From: CAMCXE01 sp036520615
GTDB taxonomy: Bacteria > Pseudomonadota > Gammaproteobacteria > Pseudomonadales > Cellvibrionaceae
DNA length: 64,000 nt
Direction of reading: 5' to 3'
NCBI GenBank assembly: GCA_036520615.1
Contig: DATDJI010000082.1
Location: forward strand, 1-64,000
Below the pieces are notes generated by a model. The model was given only the letters and a program-made list of their open reading frames with translations. It was not told where the DNA came from and searched no databases. The position numbers and the translations under genes are program-made. Shown one piece after another: positions 26,131 through 34,674 of this stretch (positions are counted from its first letter, which is position 1; the number at the start of each line of letters is the position of its first letter).

Positions 26131-28706
26131 TAGTAAGCGAGCCTCACACTAGCCAAAACACTACGCTCTTCAGCGACATTCGATCTGACCCCCGCGGCAA
26201 ACGCAGTATAGTAATACTCATTAGTTGCATTTTTGATGGATATTTTCACTTCTGACGGGTGGCTCCAGAATGTGTCTTCATAGGTTAGGTGCAAATCGAC
26301 TGTGGAGTATGCGGGTATTTTGGCTTTTTGGCCCAATACATCTATTTTATCGCCTAGTGTACTACCAAAGCGTGGGCCTAAATAACTTAAACCTACATCT
26401 CCTGCCCAATGGGAGTTAAACCGGTAATGAGCAAATAGACTCGCAGCTGTATCGGCTATATCTGCAGGCTTTTTGCCTTGTTGTTTGCCGGATTCCACTA
26501 TTGCATCTAACAGTGCGAAGCACCCCATAATGTTCAATTGTGAATTGATTTGCCAGGTCAGATCCAAATCTAACCCTTGCACCGATTGGTCAAAATAATT
26601 CAACGAATTGACTGTGCCGCGTTTTGGAACAATTTCCGAAATATTTTTTTTGGAGATTTTATACAAGCCGATGCTGGAGAGAAATCTTCCATCAAATAAA
26701 AGCGATTTAAGGCCAATTTCTAGTTGATTGGATAACTCTGGCTGGGCATTTTTCGCGTCGGGTGCATCAACTCGATAATTGGCACGTACTGCTTCACTAT
26801 AATTAAAATACCAAGAATTAGACTCGGAGGGCTTGTATACCAATCCAAATTGCGACGAGAAATTCTCATGGGTAGGTAAAGGGTAACGCGCGCCTTTATT
26901 TGAATTTACAGTAGTGCTGAATGTTTCGATAAGTGTTTCTTGCTCGTAGAGCACGGGTTTAAAATAGATTAAGTTTCCATTTATTTTGCTGTAGCGGGCG
27001 CCTAGGGACATTATCCAGTTAGCGCTTAATGTTATAGAATCAGCGAAAAATATACCGGTGTCGTTGTTAGTTAATTGTGAGGCTTGTTGTTCAAATAAGC
27101 CCAAAGGGCGCTCGGCAGTAAATAACCTTCTAGAAATATCGTTCATTACCGCGGTAAAATTAGCAAGCTTCCATACTCGAGCCGGATAGAAATCATTGAC
27201 TTCCGCTGTATATTCTTTAAGTAAATCCTGTTTATACCAATCGACCCCTATTGAAATTTTGTGTTCAAATCCTGCGGTTTCGGTCGTGCCATTGAGATGA
27301 ACATCGGCATGTTTACCGGTTTCTATACCGGCTTCAGCGTATAAGCTGCGAATTGTCCCTACAACAAACGACCAATCATCACCATTGCGATTTAATATTA
27401 AAGGAACTGCAACGCGCCCACCTAATGGCATGACAATTATGTCCTCGCCTATGGGTTGGCCTTTGAGTAATACATCGTTATTAGTTAGCGTATCGCTGCT
27501 TGTGCGCACACCGTGACGGTTTTCCTGGATATTACCCATAGTTAAGCCAAATGCCCAGTTCGCATTGAAATAGTAATTGTATTGGGCATTAACTAATCGA
27601 AATTGCGTGACAAATTCCGGGCTGCGTTCCGGGTATGCTTGGTAAAAACTATCTAAAGCTACATTAGAAACCGGTATGTTCGTATCCTGATTGGCTATTT
27701 GGTAATTACGTTGCCATTGATATTGCAGATCTAGGTGCGATTGTTCGTCGATTTGCCAGCTAATTGATGGTGTAATTAATTGACGGTGAATATCGCGGAC
27801 ATCCGCAGAAGTACTCTGAGCTTGATCGGCGATAATTAAACGTGAATTTAATGCAGCTGTATGAAGGTTGGCGTCGATAGATAATCGGGTTTTCCCTAGT
27901 GTACCTGCTGCGACTTCACTGTGGAGAAATGACTTATCCGTGGGCTTTTTGCTGATAAAGTTCAGTGTGCCGCCGGGTTCGGCTTGCCCGTATAAAATTG
28001 TGGCAGGGCCTTTAATGATTTCCACACGCTCGATATTGGCAGGTAATAGTTTTACGCCTGTTGTATCGCCTATGCGCAGACCATCTAAAAATAGCGAGCT
28101 GCGGTGAAATCCACGCATATAAATATCATCGTTGGTATCCGACAGGCCATCTGCGGGCATCACGCCGCTGGCATATTTTAAAACTTCGGCAAAATCTTCC
28201 GTTTGTTGATCGGCAATTAATTGTTGCGGCACCACATTAGTAAAACGAACGGAATCAAAATAGGAAACGTTCGCTTGCTGTTGGCTATTGCGTACCGTTG
28301 TGTAGCGAAACGGATAGGTTAAATATCCAACCACCACCACTTCCTCTATCGGTGCTGCCGCATGTTCACTCGGCGGTGTGGAAGATGTAGGTGCTGATTG
28401 CAGCAAAAAAGAGCCTGTTTGAGACTGAAAGCTAAAACCTAAAGGCGTGCCTGTGAGTAATTGTGATAATGCGGCCTCAGCACTTAAGCGGCCGTTGACA
28501 GGGTGACTGTGCAGATTAGCAACTAACTGATCCTCCACAATTATCGTCGTGTGTGCTTGCAGCGCAAATTCAATTAGCCCAGCAGCGAGGGTTTGCGCAG
28601 GCAGGTCAAAATGTTTGATGGAGGTATTGGCTGTATTAGCTGCTAGGCAAAAGGGAGTGAATAGAAAGAATAATAATGATAAACATACATGTAACATTAG
28701 AAACAT
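26130..28706 (-). CDS. TonB-dependent siderophore-type receptor with STN signalling domain
   Basis: An 858-aa outer-membrane transducer. Signal peptide (1-22), an STN secretin/TonB short N-terminal domain (about 32-105; FDLPAQTLAAGLIEFALQA...), a TonB-box-like EEVVVVG near 120, the plug (FAEVLKYASGVMP, RGFHRSSLFLDGLR, VEIIKGPATILYGQAEPGG) and a 22-strand barrel ending in aromatic-hydrophobic VLASVRLAY. The STN domain plus the downstream FecI and FecR mark a surface-signalling receptor. Ligand unknown, probably a ferric siderophore. ATG at 28706 was chosen; ATG at 28697 is an alternative. Confidence 0.9.
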   Translation of the reverse strand: MFLMLHVCLSLLFFLFTPFCLAANTANTSIKHFDLPAQTLAAGLIEFALQAHTTIIVEDQLVANLHSHPVNGRLSAEAALSQLLTGTPLGFSFQSQTGSFLLQSAPTSSTPPSEHAAAPIEEVVVVGYLTYPFRYTTVRNSQQQANVSYFDSVRFTNVVPQQLIADQQTEDFAEVLKYASGVMPADGLSDTNDDIYMRGFHRSSLFLDGLRIGDTTGVKLLPANIERVEIIKGPATILYGQAEPGGTLNFISKKPTDKSFLHSEVAAGTLGKTRLSIDANLHTAALNSRLIIADQAQSTSADVRDIHRQLITPSISWQIDEQSHLDLQYQWQRNYQIANQDTNIPVSNVALDSFYQAYPERSPEFVTQFRLVNAQYNYYFNANWAFGLTMGNIQENRHGVRTSSDTLTNNDVLLKGQPIGEDIIVMPLGGRVAVPLILNRNGDDWSFVVGTIRSLYAEAGIETGKHADVHLNGTTETAGFEHKISIGVDWYKQDLLKEYTAEVNDFYPARVWKLANFTAVMNDISRRLFTAERPLGLFEQQASQLTNNDTGIFFADSITLSANWIMSLGARYSKINGNLIYFKPVLYEQETLIETFSTTVNSNKGARYPLPTHENFSSQFGLVYKPSESNSWYFNYSEAVRANYRVDAPDAKNAQPELSNQLEIGLKSLLFDGRFLSSIGLYKISKKNISEIVPKRGTVNSLNYFDQSVQGLDLDLTWQINSQLNIMGCFALLDAIVESGKQQGKKPADIADTAASLFAHYRFNSHWAGDVGLSYLGPRFGSTLGDKIDVLGQKAKIPAYSTVDLHLTYEDTFWSHPSEVKISIKNATNEYYYTAFAAGVRSNVAEERSVLASVRLAY

Positions 28707-29546
28707 ATGCCTAGCTAGCCTTAAGTCTCAGACGTCGCTAAAACGTCTCCTTTATCTGTTGCTTAGCGATGTCCCCTTCCGTCGAGATTTTTCTGCTGGT
28801 TTTCGGATTTACACCGCAAGGGGCAATATAGCCCCAATAATTTATTTAACCCACCCTAGCTAGGGGCGACTTTTTAAATATGGGCGCTATCAGGCATTTT
28901 GGATTTGGTTATCGCGTGCGATGTGTTGATGTCTCATCCACGCTAGCCATTTGGTTGACTAAGTATCGGAGGATAGGTTGCGGGTAAAAACTGGCTTACA
29001 GATTTTATTATTTTTCTGCGTGCTAATGTTGATTAAGATTTAACTTATAGTCTTATTCGCGCGATAAGTCTGGCTAGACCGATTTATTGCAGCCGCAAAT
29101 TTTCAGCCAACCATTGGTTTGTAGGTGTTTTTAAAAACGCATAAGTACGTCGATGTAGCTGCGTGCAGGTTATTGCCTGCGGCGCTGTTGAAAAGATCTA
29201 AGGAAGGCACTTAAATAAAAATTACTTGCTGTTATATATTATGCCGTGACGCTTTATCGGAGCTAATAGACATTGGCGCATGCAGTAGTTTCTACGTACT
29301 TAGTTTTAAAAATTAAAAAGCTTAATTCAAGATGCGTTGCGCTTAAGAAGATTAAGAAGGCGTGTAAAAAAGGTTTTTAAACTGTTGGTGCTTCCTTAAG
29401 ATCGCCGCAGCAGATTGCTATTTTTGTAGGCAAATTTAAAGAAACACCAAGTCATTTTTTTTAAAAAGGCGGTTACGCTTAGGTAGACAAATATTGCGTC
29501 GATGTAGGGGCAATAAATTTTAGTCATAATTAGCGGTTAATTTCTT
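28707..29546. other. Large intergenic region upstream of the TonB-dependent receptor
   Basis: 840 bases between suhB and the receptor (both minus). It contains a 12-bp palindrome CCCTAGCTAGGG (28854-28865), a second CTAGCTAG (28711-28718, five bases upstream of the receptor start) and a GGGGC-aatata-GCCCC hairpin (28820-28835). I found no convincing gene or Fur box upstream of the start, no tRNA, and no terminator for suhB I would defend. The 5' half nearest the receptor must hold its promoter. Confidence 0.5.
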
Positions 29547-30344
29547 TTAAATATGTCCCATGTGTTTGCCGACTATTTGTAATAGAGGCTTAAATACTTT
29601 GGGGCCGGCGCAGACAACGTGGCCTTGTTCTAAATATTCGTTGCCGCCTTTAAAATCACTAACCATGCCACCGGCTTCTTTTATTAACAAAATGCCCGCT
29701 GCCATATCCCATTCTTTTAAATTCATTTCCCAAAAGCCATCGAATCGGCCTGCAGCGACGTACGCAAGGTCTAAAGCAGCGGAGCCTGCGCGACGTACAC
29801 CGGCTGTTTGACCGGCTACTTCTTTTAGGCAACTTAAATAGTCGTCAATGTGCTCAAGAGCAAAACCGTTAAACGGCACGCCGGTGCCAATTAGGGCACC
29901 GTCTAGATTGCGGCGGCTGCTCACTCGAATACGGCGGTCATTTAAATGTGCGCCGCGACCCTTGCTGGCGGTAAATTCTTCCCGTTTAATTGGGTCGTAT
30001 ACCACAGCATGCGTGAGAACACCTTTATAGGTGCAGGCGATGGATACAGAAAAATGTGGAATGCCGTGCAGAAAATTCGTTGTGCCATCTAATGGGTCAA
30101 TGATCCAAACATAATCACTGCTATTGTTGCTGCGGCCGGTTTCTTCACCTAAAAAAGCATGGTCGGGATAGGCCTTTTTCAGGTGATACATAATTTCTTG
30201 TTCGGCTTTTTTATCGATTTCACTTACGTAGTCGTTGCGACCTTTTTCTTCAATCGTCAGTAAATCTACGCGCTCAACAGCGCGTTCGATAATTTCACCA
30301 GCTTTGCGGGCGGCTCTAAGAGCCATAGTTAACATGGGTTCCAT
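29547..30344 (-). CDS. suhB: Inositol-1-monophosphatase
   Basis: A 265-aa Mg-dependent inositol monophosphatase, also known as a ribosome-assembly/anti-termination factor in E. coli. The start ATG at 30344 gives MEPMLTMALRAARKAG, aligning with the E. coli N-terminus; a longer frame from 30398 adds 18 unlikely residues. Metal-binding motifs are GEET (about 70) and WIIDPLDGTTNFLHG (about 83-97), plus WDMAAGILLIKEAGG near 220. It is divergent from trmJ. Confidence 0.93.
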   Translation of the reverse strand: MEPMLTMALRAARKAGEIIERAVERVDLLTIEEKGRNDYVSEIDKKAEQEIMYHLKKAYPDHAFLGEETGRSNNSSDYVWIIDPLDGTTNFLHGIPHFSVSIACTYKGVLTHAVVYDPIKREEFTASKGRGAHLNDRRIRVSSRRNLDGALIGTGVPFNGFALEHIDDYLSCLKEVAGQTAGVRRAGSAALDLAYVAAGRFDGFWEMNLKEWDMAAGILLIKEAGGMVSDFKGGNEYLEQGHVVCAGPKVFKPLLQIVGKHMGHI

Positions 30345-30493
30345 GGAGTAACTCAAGGTAGAGGGCAAAAAGCCGGGCATTGTAGCAGCGGGGGCCAATC
30401 CCAGCTAGCAATACTCCCGTCTGCAACGACTTCGCCTACCGATTGGCTTCTGCTAGACTGCGCGGCTTTTTGCTACCTCCCCAAAGCCTCAAT

Positions 30494-31303
30494 ATGACAG
30501 CAGCCTGTTTTAATCGAATTCGCATCGTGCTAGTTAACACCACTCACCCCGGCAATATTGGCGGTGCAGCGCGAGCCATGAAAAATATGGGGTTGGCGCG
30601 TTTAGTGTTGGTTGCACCTAAAGAATTCCCCTCTGATCGAGCCATATGGCGCGCCGCCAGCGCTCAGGACGTATTAGAAAACGTACATATAGTAGAAACG
30701 CTTGAAGAAGCTGTAGCGGATTGCGCGTTGGTGTTAGGTACAAGCGCGCGGGAGCGTCGTATCCCTTGGCCGTTAATAACGCCCCGCCAATGTGGCGAGC
30801 GTGTTGTTACCGAAGCAGTTGCGGGCCATGAGATTGCCATTGTTTTCGGGCGCGAGGATCGCGGGCTTACCAATGAAGAGCTGCAGTTGTGCCAGTTCCA
30901 TATTCATATCCCCTCTAATCCTGAATACAGTTCCTTGAATTTGGCGGCGGCTGTTCAGGTTATAGCTTACGAATTGCGAGTGCATTGGCTTGAGCGTGAG
31001 GCAGGACGCGAACTGGTATTTGACGACTGGGATCAACCGCCAGCGGCAGCTAAAGATCTTGAGTTGTACTTCCAGCATTTGGAACAAACGTTAACCGAAT
31101 TGAATTTCCTCACACCGGATAACCCTCGTCAGACGATGACTCGCCTGCGGCGTTTATTCAATCGAGTGCGTTTGGATCAGATGGAATTATCGATTTTGCG
31201 TGGGATGTTGACCGGTATTCAAAATTTTATTTATCACAGTCAAAAGCGCCTGGCCAAGGCTCAGGCGGGGGCTAAACCGGAGAACCCATCAATACCTGAT
31301 TAA
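30494..31303 (+). CDS. trmJ: tRNA (cytidine/uridine-32-2'-O)-methyltransferase
   Basis: SpoU-family (knotted) methyltransferase that 2'-O-methylates position 32 of tRNAs. 269 aa from ATG 30494; an upstream TTG start is rejected because the homology-like region begins IRIVLVNTTHPGNIGGAARAM. Catalytic motifs: N32-type GNIGG (about 18), FGREDRGLTNEE (about 119-130) and SLNLAAAVQV. It sits between suhB and iscR, a common gammaproteobacterial order, and precedes the isc operon by 70 bases. Confidence 0.93.
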   Translation: MTAACFNRIRIVLVNTTHPGNIGGAARAMKNMGLARLVLVAPKEFPSDRAIWRAASAQDVLENVHIVETLEEAVADCALVLGTSARERRIPWPLITPRQCGERVVTEAVAGHEIAIVFGREDRGLTNEELQLCQFHIHIPSNPEYSSLNLAAAVQVIAYELRVHWLEREAGRELVFDDWDQPPAAAKDLELYFQHLEQTLTELNFLTPDNPRQTMTRLRRLFNRVRLDQMELSILRGMLTGIQNFIYHSQKRLAKAQAGAKPENPSIPD

Positions 31304-31316
31304 GGTAGTAGGATAT

Positions 31317-31349
31317 TTACTTGATTAAATTACTCAGGTATTTGATAAT
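31317..31349 (+). promoter_or_regulatory. iscR promoter with overlapping IscR type 1 binding site
   Basis: A -35 box TTGATT (31321-31326) and a -10 box GATAAT (31344-31349) are 17 bases apart. The 25-base stretch 31317-31341 matches the E. coli IscR type 1 consensus ATASYYGACTRWWWYAGTCRRSTAT at 22 of 25 positions by eye (mismatches at the first base, the C of GAC and the G of AGTC). It overlaps the -35 element, so [2Fe-2S]-IscR binding would repress transcription, the known autoregulation. Confidence 0.8.
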
Positions 31350-31373
31350 TTGAGGATAGATCAGGAGGCATGC

Positions 31374-31859
31374 ATGCGACTTACGACCAAAGGCCGCTAC
31401 GCGGTTACAGCTATGTTAGATCTGGCCCTCCACGCAACCAGCGGGCCAGTAAGCCTTGCCGATATATCCGGGCGGCAAGAAATTTCTCTTTCGTATCTTG
31501 AGCAGCTGTTTGCTAAGTTGCGGCAGAACCAGTTAGTTCAGAGCGTGCGCGGCCCAGGCGGTGGATATAGGTTAGGGCGCCCACAAGATGCCATATTTGT
31601 GGCTGAAATTATTGACGCGGTAAATGAGTCTGTAGATGCGACCCATTGCGGAGGGCAAGGTAACTGCCAAAAAGGTGAGGTGTGTTTAACCCACTATCTG
31701 TGGAGTGATCTTAGCGATCAAATTCATCAGTTTTTAAGCGGAATCAGTCTTGCGAGCCTGGTTTCCCGACAGGACGTGCAACGCGTGAGCTTGCGGCAGG
31801 ATGTTTTAGAGCAAAATCCGATTGTAGAAGACCGAATTCCTCTGTCGCCGTTGTTGTGA
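31374..31859 (+). CDS. iscR: Fe-S cluster-responsive regulator IscR
   Basis: Rrf2-family transcription factor, 161 aa. ATG at 31374 has AGGAGG five bases upstream; an ORF from 31350 is longer and less likely. The helix-turn-helix is near residues 28-55 (ISLSYLEQLFAKL). Ligands for the [2Fe-2S] cluster are Cys92, Cys98, Cys104 and His107, at the same positions as in E. coli. It represses the isc operon when Fe-S status is adequate, and a type 1 site overlaps its own promoter. Confidence 0.96.
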   Translation: MRLTTKGRYAVTAMLDLALHATSGPVSLADISGRQEISLSYLEQLFAKLRQNQLVQSVRGPGGGYRLGRPQDAIFVAEIIDAVNESVDATHCGGQGNCQKGEVCLTHYLWSDLSDQIHQFLSGISLASLVSRQDVQRVSLRQDVLEQNPIVEDRIPLSPLL

Positions 31860-31945
31860 GAGTGTTAAGCGGCGTGGAACCATTTTTGGATTTGGATTAG
31901 CCATTTGGGACCCGTTTTTTGGAACCAATTATTTTGGGAACAGAC

Positions 31946-33160
31946 ATGCAAACCCCTATTTATTTTGATTATTCAGCGACAACTCCCGTAGATCCTCAAG
32001 TTGCTGAGGCTATGATGAAATGTTTGACGAGCGAAGGTAACTTCGGCAACGCAGCTTCGCGCTCCCATGTATTTGGCTGGCGGGCGGAAGAGGCCGTTGA
32101 ACACGCTCGCGAGCAATTGGCGCAATTAATTAATGCGGATCCGCGGGAAATCGTTTGGACCAGCGGCGCGACTGAATCGGATAACTTAGCGATTAAGGGA
32201 GTAGCGCTGTTCAATATTAAGCGCGGAAAACACCTTATCACTTCAAAAATAGAACACAAAGCCGTATTGGATACCTGCAGGCAGCTTGAGCGTGAAGGCT
32301 TTGAGGTGACTTATTTGGAGCCCAACGCGGAAGGGATAATTGATCCTCAAGCGGTGGCAGCGGCCATTCGTCCGGATACTACGCTTGTATCTTTGATGCA
32401 CGTGAATAATGAAATCGGTGTAATTAATGACATCGCCGCTATAGGCGCTATTTGCCGGGAGCGGCATGTGCATTTTCATGTGGATGCGGCTCAAAGCGTA
32501 GGCAAAATCGCTATTGATATGGAGCAGCTGCCCGTGGATTTGCTGTCCATCTCCGCACATAAAATGTATGGCCCTAAGGGTATCGGCGCATTATATGTGC
32601 GCCGTAAGCCACGCGTTCGCATAGAAGCGCAAATTCACGGTGGTGGGCATGAGCGCGGCATGCGTTCCGGTACTTTGCCCACCCATCAAATTGTCGGTTT
32701 AGGGGCTGCGGCGGCGGTAGCTAAAGCGCGTTTAGACGCTGATTATCAGCATGCTATAACTTTGCGTGAGCGTTTTTTAGCAGGTATTAGCGATATTGAA
32801 CAGGTACACATTAACGGCTCTGCCAGTAAAAGTGTGCCGCATATTTTGAATGTAAGTTTTGCCTTTGTAGAAGGTGAATCCTTAATTATGTCGCTGAAGG
32901 ATTTGGCAGTTTCATCGGGCTCTGCGTGTACATCAGCGAGTTTAGAGCCAAGCTACGTCTTGCGTGCTTTAGGATTATCCGATGAATTAGCCCACAGCTC
33001 GTTACGGTTTGGATTTGGCCGTGGCACCAGCGCAGAAGAAGTGGATTTTGCCGTAGACAAAATTCATTACGCGGTGAATAAATTGCGGGAGCTTTCGCCT
33101 TTATGGGATATGTACAAAGACGGTATTGATTTAAATACGGTGGAATGGGCTGCCCATTAG
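31946..33160 (+). CDS. iscS: Cysteine desulfurase IscS
   Basis: PLP enzyme that takes sulfur from cysteine and passes it to IscU and other acceptors. 404 aa from ATG 31946, exactly the E. coli length; a frame from 31919 adds nine residues. PLP lysine Lys206 is in SAHKMYG and the catalytic Cys328 is in SGSACTSASLE. Second gene of iscRSUA, 86 bases after iscR. Confidence 0.97.
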   Translation: MQTPIYFDYSATTPVDPQVAEAMMKCLTSEGNFGNAASRSHVFGWRAEEAVEHAREQLAQLINADPREIVWTSGATESDNLAIKGVALFNIKRGKHLITSKIEHKAVLDTCRQLEREGFEVTYLEPNAEGIIDPQAVAAAIRPDTTLVSLMHVNNEIGVINDIAAIGAICRERHVHFHVDAAQSVGKIAIDMEQLPVDLLSISAHKMYGPKGIGALYVRRKPRVRIEAQIHGGGHERGMRSGTLPTHQIVGLGAAAAVAKARLDADYQHAITLRERFLAGISDIEQVHINGSASKSVPHILNVSFAFVEGESLIMSLKDLAVSSGSACTSASLEPSYVLRALGLSDELAHSSLRFGFGRGTSAEEVDFAVDKIHYAVNKLRELSPLWDMYKDGIDLNTVEWAAH

Positions 33161-33184
33161 TTGGCCCGTTAGCGAGGTAAGGTT

Positions 33185-33568
33185 ATGGCATACAGTGAAA
33201 AAGTAATTGACCATTATGAAAATCCACGCAATGTGGGCAAGTTGGACGCAGACGCTAACAATGTAGGCACCGGCATGGTAGGCGCACCCGCCTGTGGCGA
33301 TGTAATGCGTTTGCAAATTCAAGTAAATGATCAAGGCGTAATTGAAGACGCCAAATTTAAGACTTACGGGTGTGGCTCTGCCATTGCTTCCAGCTCTTTA
33401 TTGACAGAATGGGTAAAAGGCAAAACCTTGGCTGAAGCATCGTTAATTAAAAATGTTGATATTGCCGAAGAGTTAGCGCTACCACCGGTCAAAATCCACT
33501 GCTCGGTATTAGCAGAAGATGCTATTCGCGCAGCTATTGAAGATTTGCGCAAAAAGCGCGGCGGGTAG
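33185..33568 (+). CDS. iscU: Fe-S scaffold protein IscU
   Basis: 127-aa scaffold on which Fe-S clusters are built. Cluster-ligand Cys37, Cys63 and Cys106 and the HscA-recognition motif LPPVK (99-103) are all intact. GAGG lies seven bases before ATG 33185. Follows iscS by 24 bases in the same transcript. Confidence 0.97.
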   Translation: MAYSEKVIDHYENPRNVGKLDADANNVGTGMVGAPACGDVMRLQIQVNDQGVIEDAKFKTYGCGSAIASSSLLTEWVKGKTLAEASLIKNVDIAEELALPPVKIHCSVLAEDAIRAAIEDLRKKRGG

Positions 33569-33597
33569 GTTTAATTAGTATTAAGGGGGAGAATATT

Positions 33598-33921
33598 ATG
33601 GCCCTTACAATGTCATCAGCAGCAGTGCATCACGTTAAAAAACATCTGCAAAGCCGCGGTAAAGGTATTGGGATTCGTCTTGGGGTTAAAACCACTGGCT
33701 GTTCTGGTCTTTCCTACGTATTGGAATTTGTGGATAGTTTTAACGAAGAAGACGAATTGTTTCAGCAGGATGGTTTTTCGCTCGTCGTTGATCCTAAAAG
33801 CCTGTCGTACTTAGATGGTACGGAATTGGACTTTGCCAAAGAGGGTTTGAACGAAGGTTTTAAGTTTAATAATCCTAATGTGAAAAACGAATGTGGCTGT
33901 GGAGAGAGTTTTCACGTTTAG
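33598..33921 (+). CDS. iscA: A-type Fe-S carrier IscA
   Basis: 107-aa carrier that transfers Fe-S clusters or iron to targets. Invariant ligands Cys35, Cys99 and Cys101 (TTGCSGL; ECGCGESF) are at the usual positions. It follows iscU by 29 bases. A 207-base gap with a terminator-like hairpin separates it from hscB. Confidence 0.97.
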   Translation: MALTMSSAAVHHVKKHLQSRGKGIGIRLGVKTTGCSGLSYVLEFVDSFNEEDELFQQDGFSLVVDPKSLSYLDGTELDFAKEGLNEGFKFNNPNVKNECGCGESFHV

Positions 33922-34087
33922 TAAATTGTGATACTGGGTATGAATTATCACTTCCCGTTCTAAGTCAGTTGGCTAAAATATAATTGCTTATTAAATTTAT
34001 ACTATGTTTTGTTGGGTCGCATGGACGTGAGCTTAATCTGCGCCAGAGTTAATTTAAACCTTTAATAAACACTTATAAAAGTCTGCA

Positions 34088-34116
34088 GGCTGGGTTGCCC
34101 CGGCCTTTTTATTTTT
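34088..34116 (+). terminator. Terminator-like hairpin between iscA and hscB
   Basis: GGCTGGG (34088-34094) pairs with CCCGGCC (34099-34105), with one G-T pair and a 4-base loop, followed by TTTTTATTTTT (34106-34116). It ends 12 bases before the hscB start codon. It has the form of an intrinsic terminator or attenuator and would split iscRSUA from hscBA-fdx-iscX unless read through. Confidence 0.65.
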
Positions 34117-34128
34117 GGAAAATCCTAA

Positions 34129-34650
34129 GTGATCCAACAAAATTATTTTGAATTATTCCAATTACCTCAGGCGTTTGATGTAGACCAAGCAGCTCTTGCC
34201 TCTGCTTATCGTAAAGTACAACAACAAGTTCATCCGGATAAGTTTGCAGGCCTGCCCGCTGCTGAGCAGCGCATCGCAGTGCAATTTGCCTCTTATGTAA
34301 ACCAGGCCTATGACACTTTGCGTCATAGCGTCAAACGTGGCGAGTATTTGTTAGCATTGGCGGGCCAGGGCGAGTCGATGCAGAACAGTACAACCCAGGA
34401 TTCGGCCTTTTTAATTCAGCAAATGCAGTGGCGCGAGACTTTGGGCGAATGCCAGCTCGAAGCTGAACCCCTTAAAGCACTAGATAAATTACGTCTGGAA
34501 GCCAAGCGGGAAATGAGCGCATTAGAAGGGCAATTTGGAGCGGCGTATCAGGGGCAAGACTGGCCCTTAGCGCGGCAAATTTTGGGCAAGCTTATGTTTG
34601 TAAATAAGTTGTTAGCCGATATTCATCAGCATGAAGATCAATTTCTTTAA
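34129..34650 (+). CDS. hscB: J-domain co-chaperone HscB
   Basis: 173-aa DnaJ-like co-chaperone that delivers IscU to HscA. It starts at GTG 34129 with GGA nine bases upstream. J-domain HPD motif is at residues 35-37 (VHPDKF); the C-terminal helical part (about 80-170) binds IscU. It starts a sub-operon with hscA and fdx, after a 207-base gap and a hairpin. It ends 24 bases before hscA. Confidence 0.95.
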   Translation: MIQQNYFELFQLPQAFDVDQAALASAYRKVQQQVHPDKFAGLPAAEQRIAVQFASYVNQAYDTLRHSVKRGEYLLALAGQGESMQNSTTQDSAFLIQQMQWRETLGECQLEAEPLKALDKLRLEAKREMSALEGQFGAAYQGQDWPLARQILGKLMFVNKLLADIHQHEDQFL

Positions 34651-34674
34651 CGAAAAGTCTTTAACGGTTAAATC

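Noticed and set aside
28672..28690. Fur-box-like sequence at the beginning of the TonB receptor coding region
   Set aside because: It matches the 19-base Fur consensus at about 13 positions only and lies within codons 6-12, not in the promoter; too weak to call.
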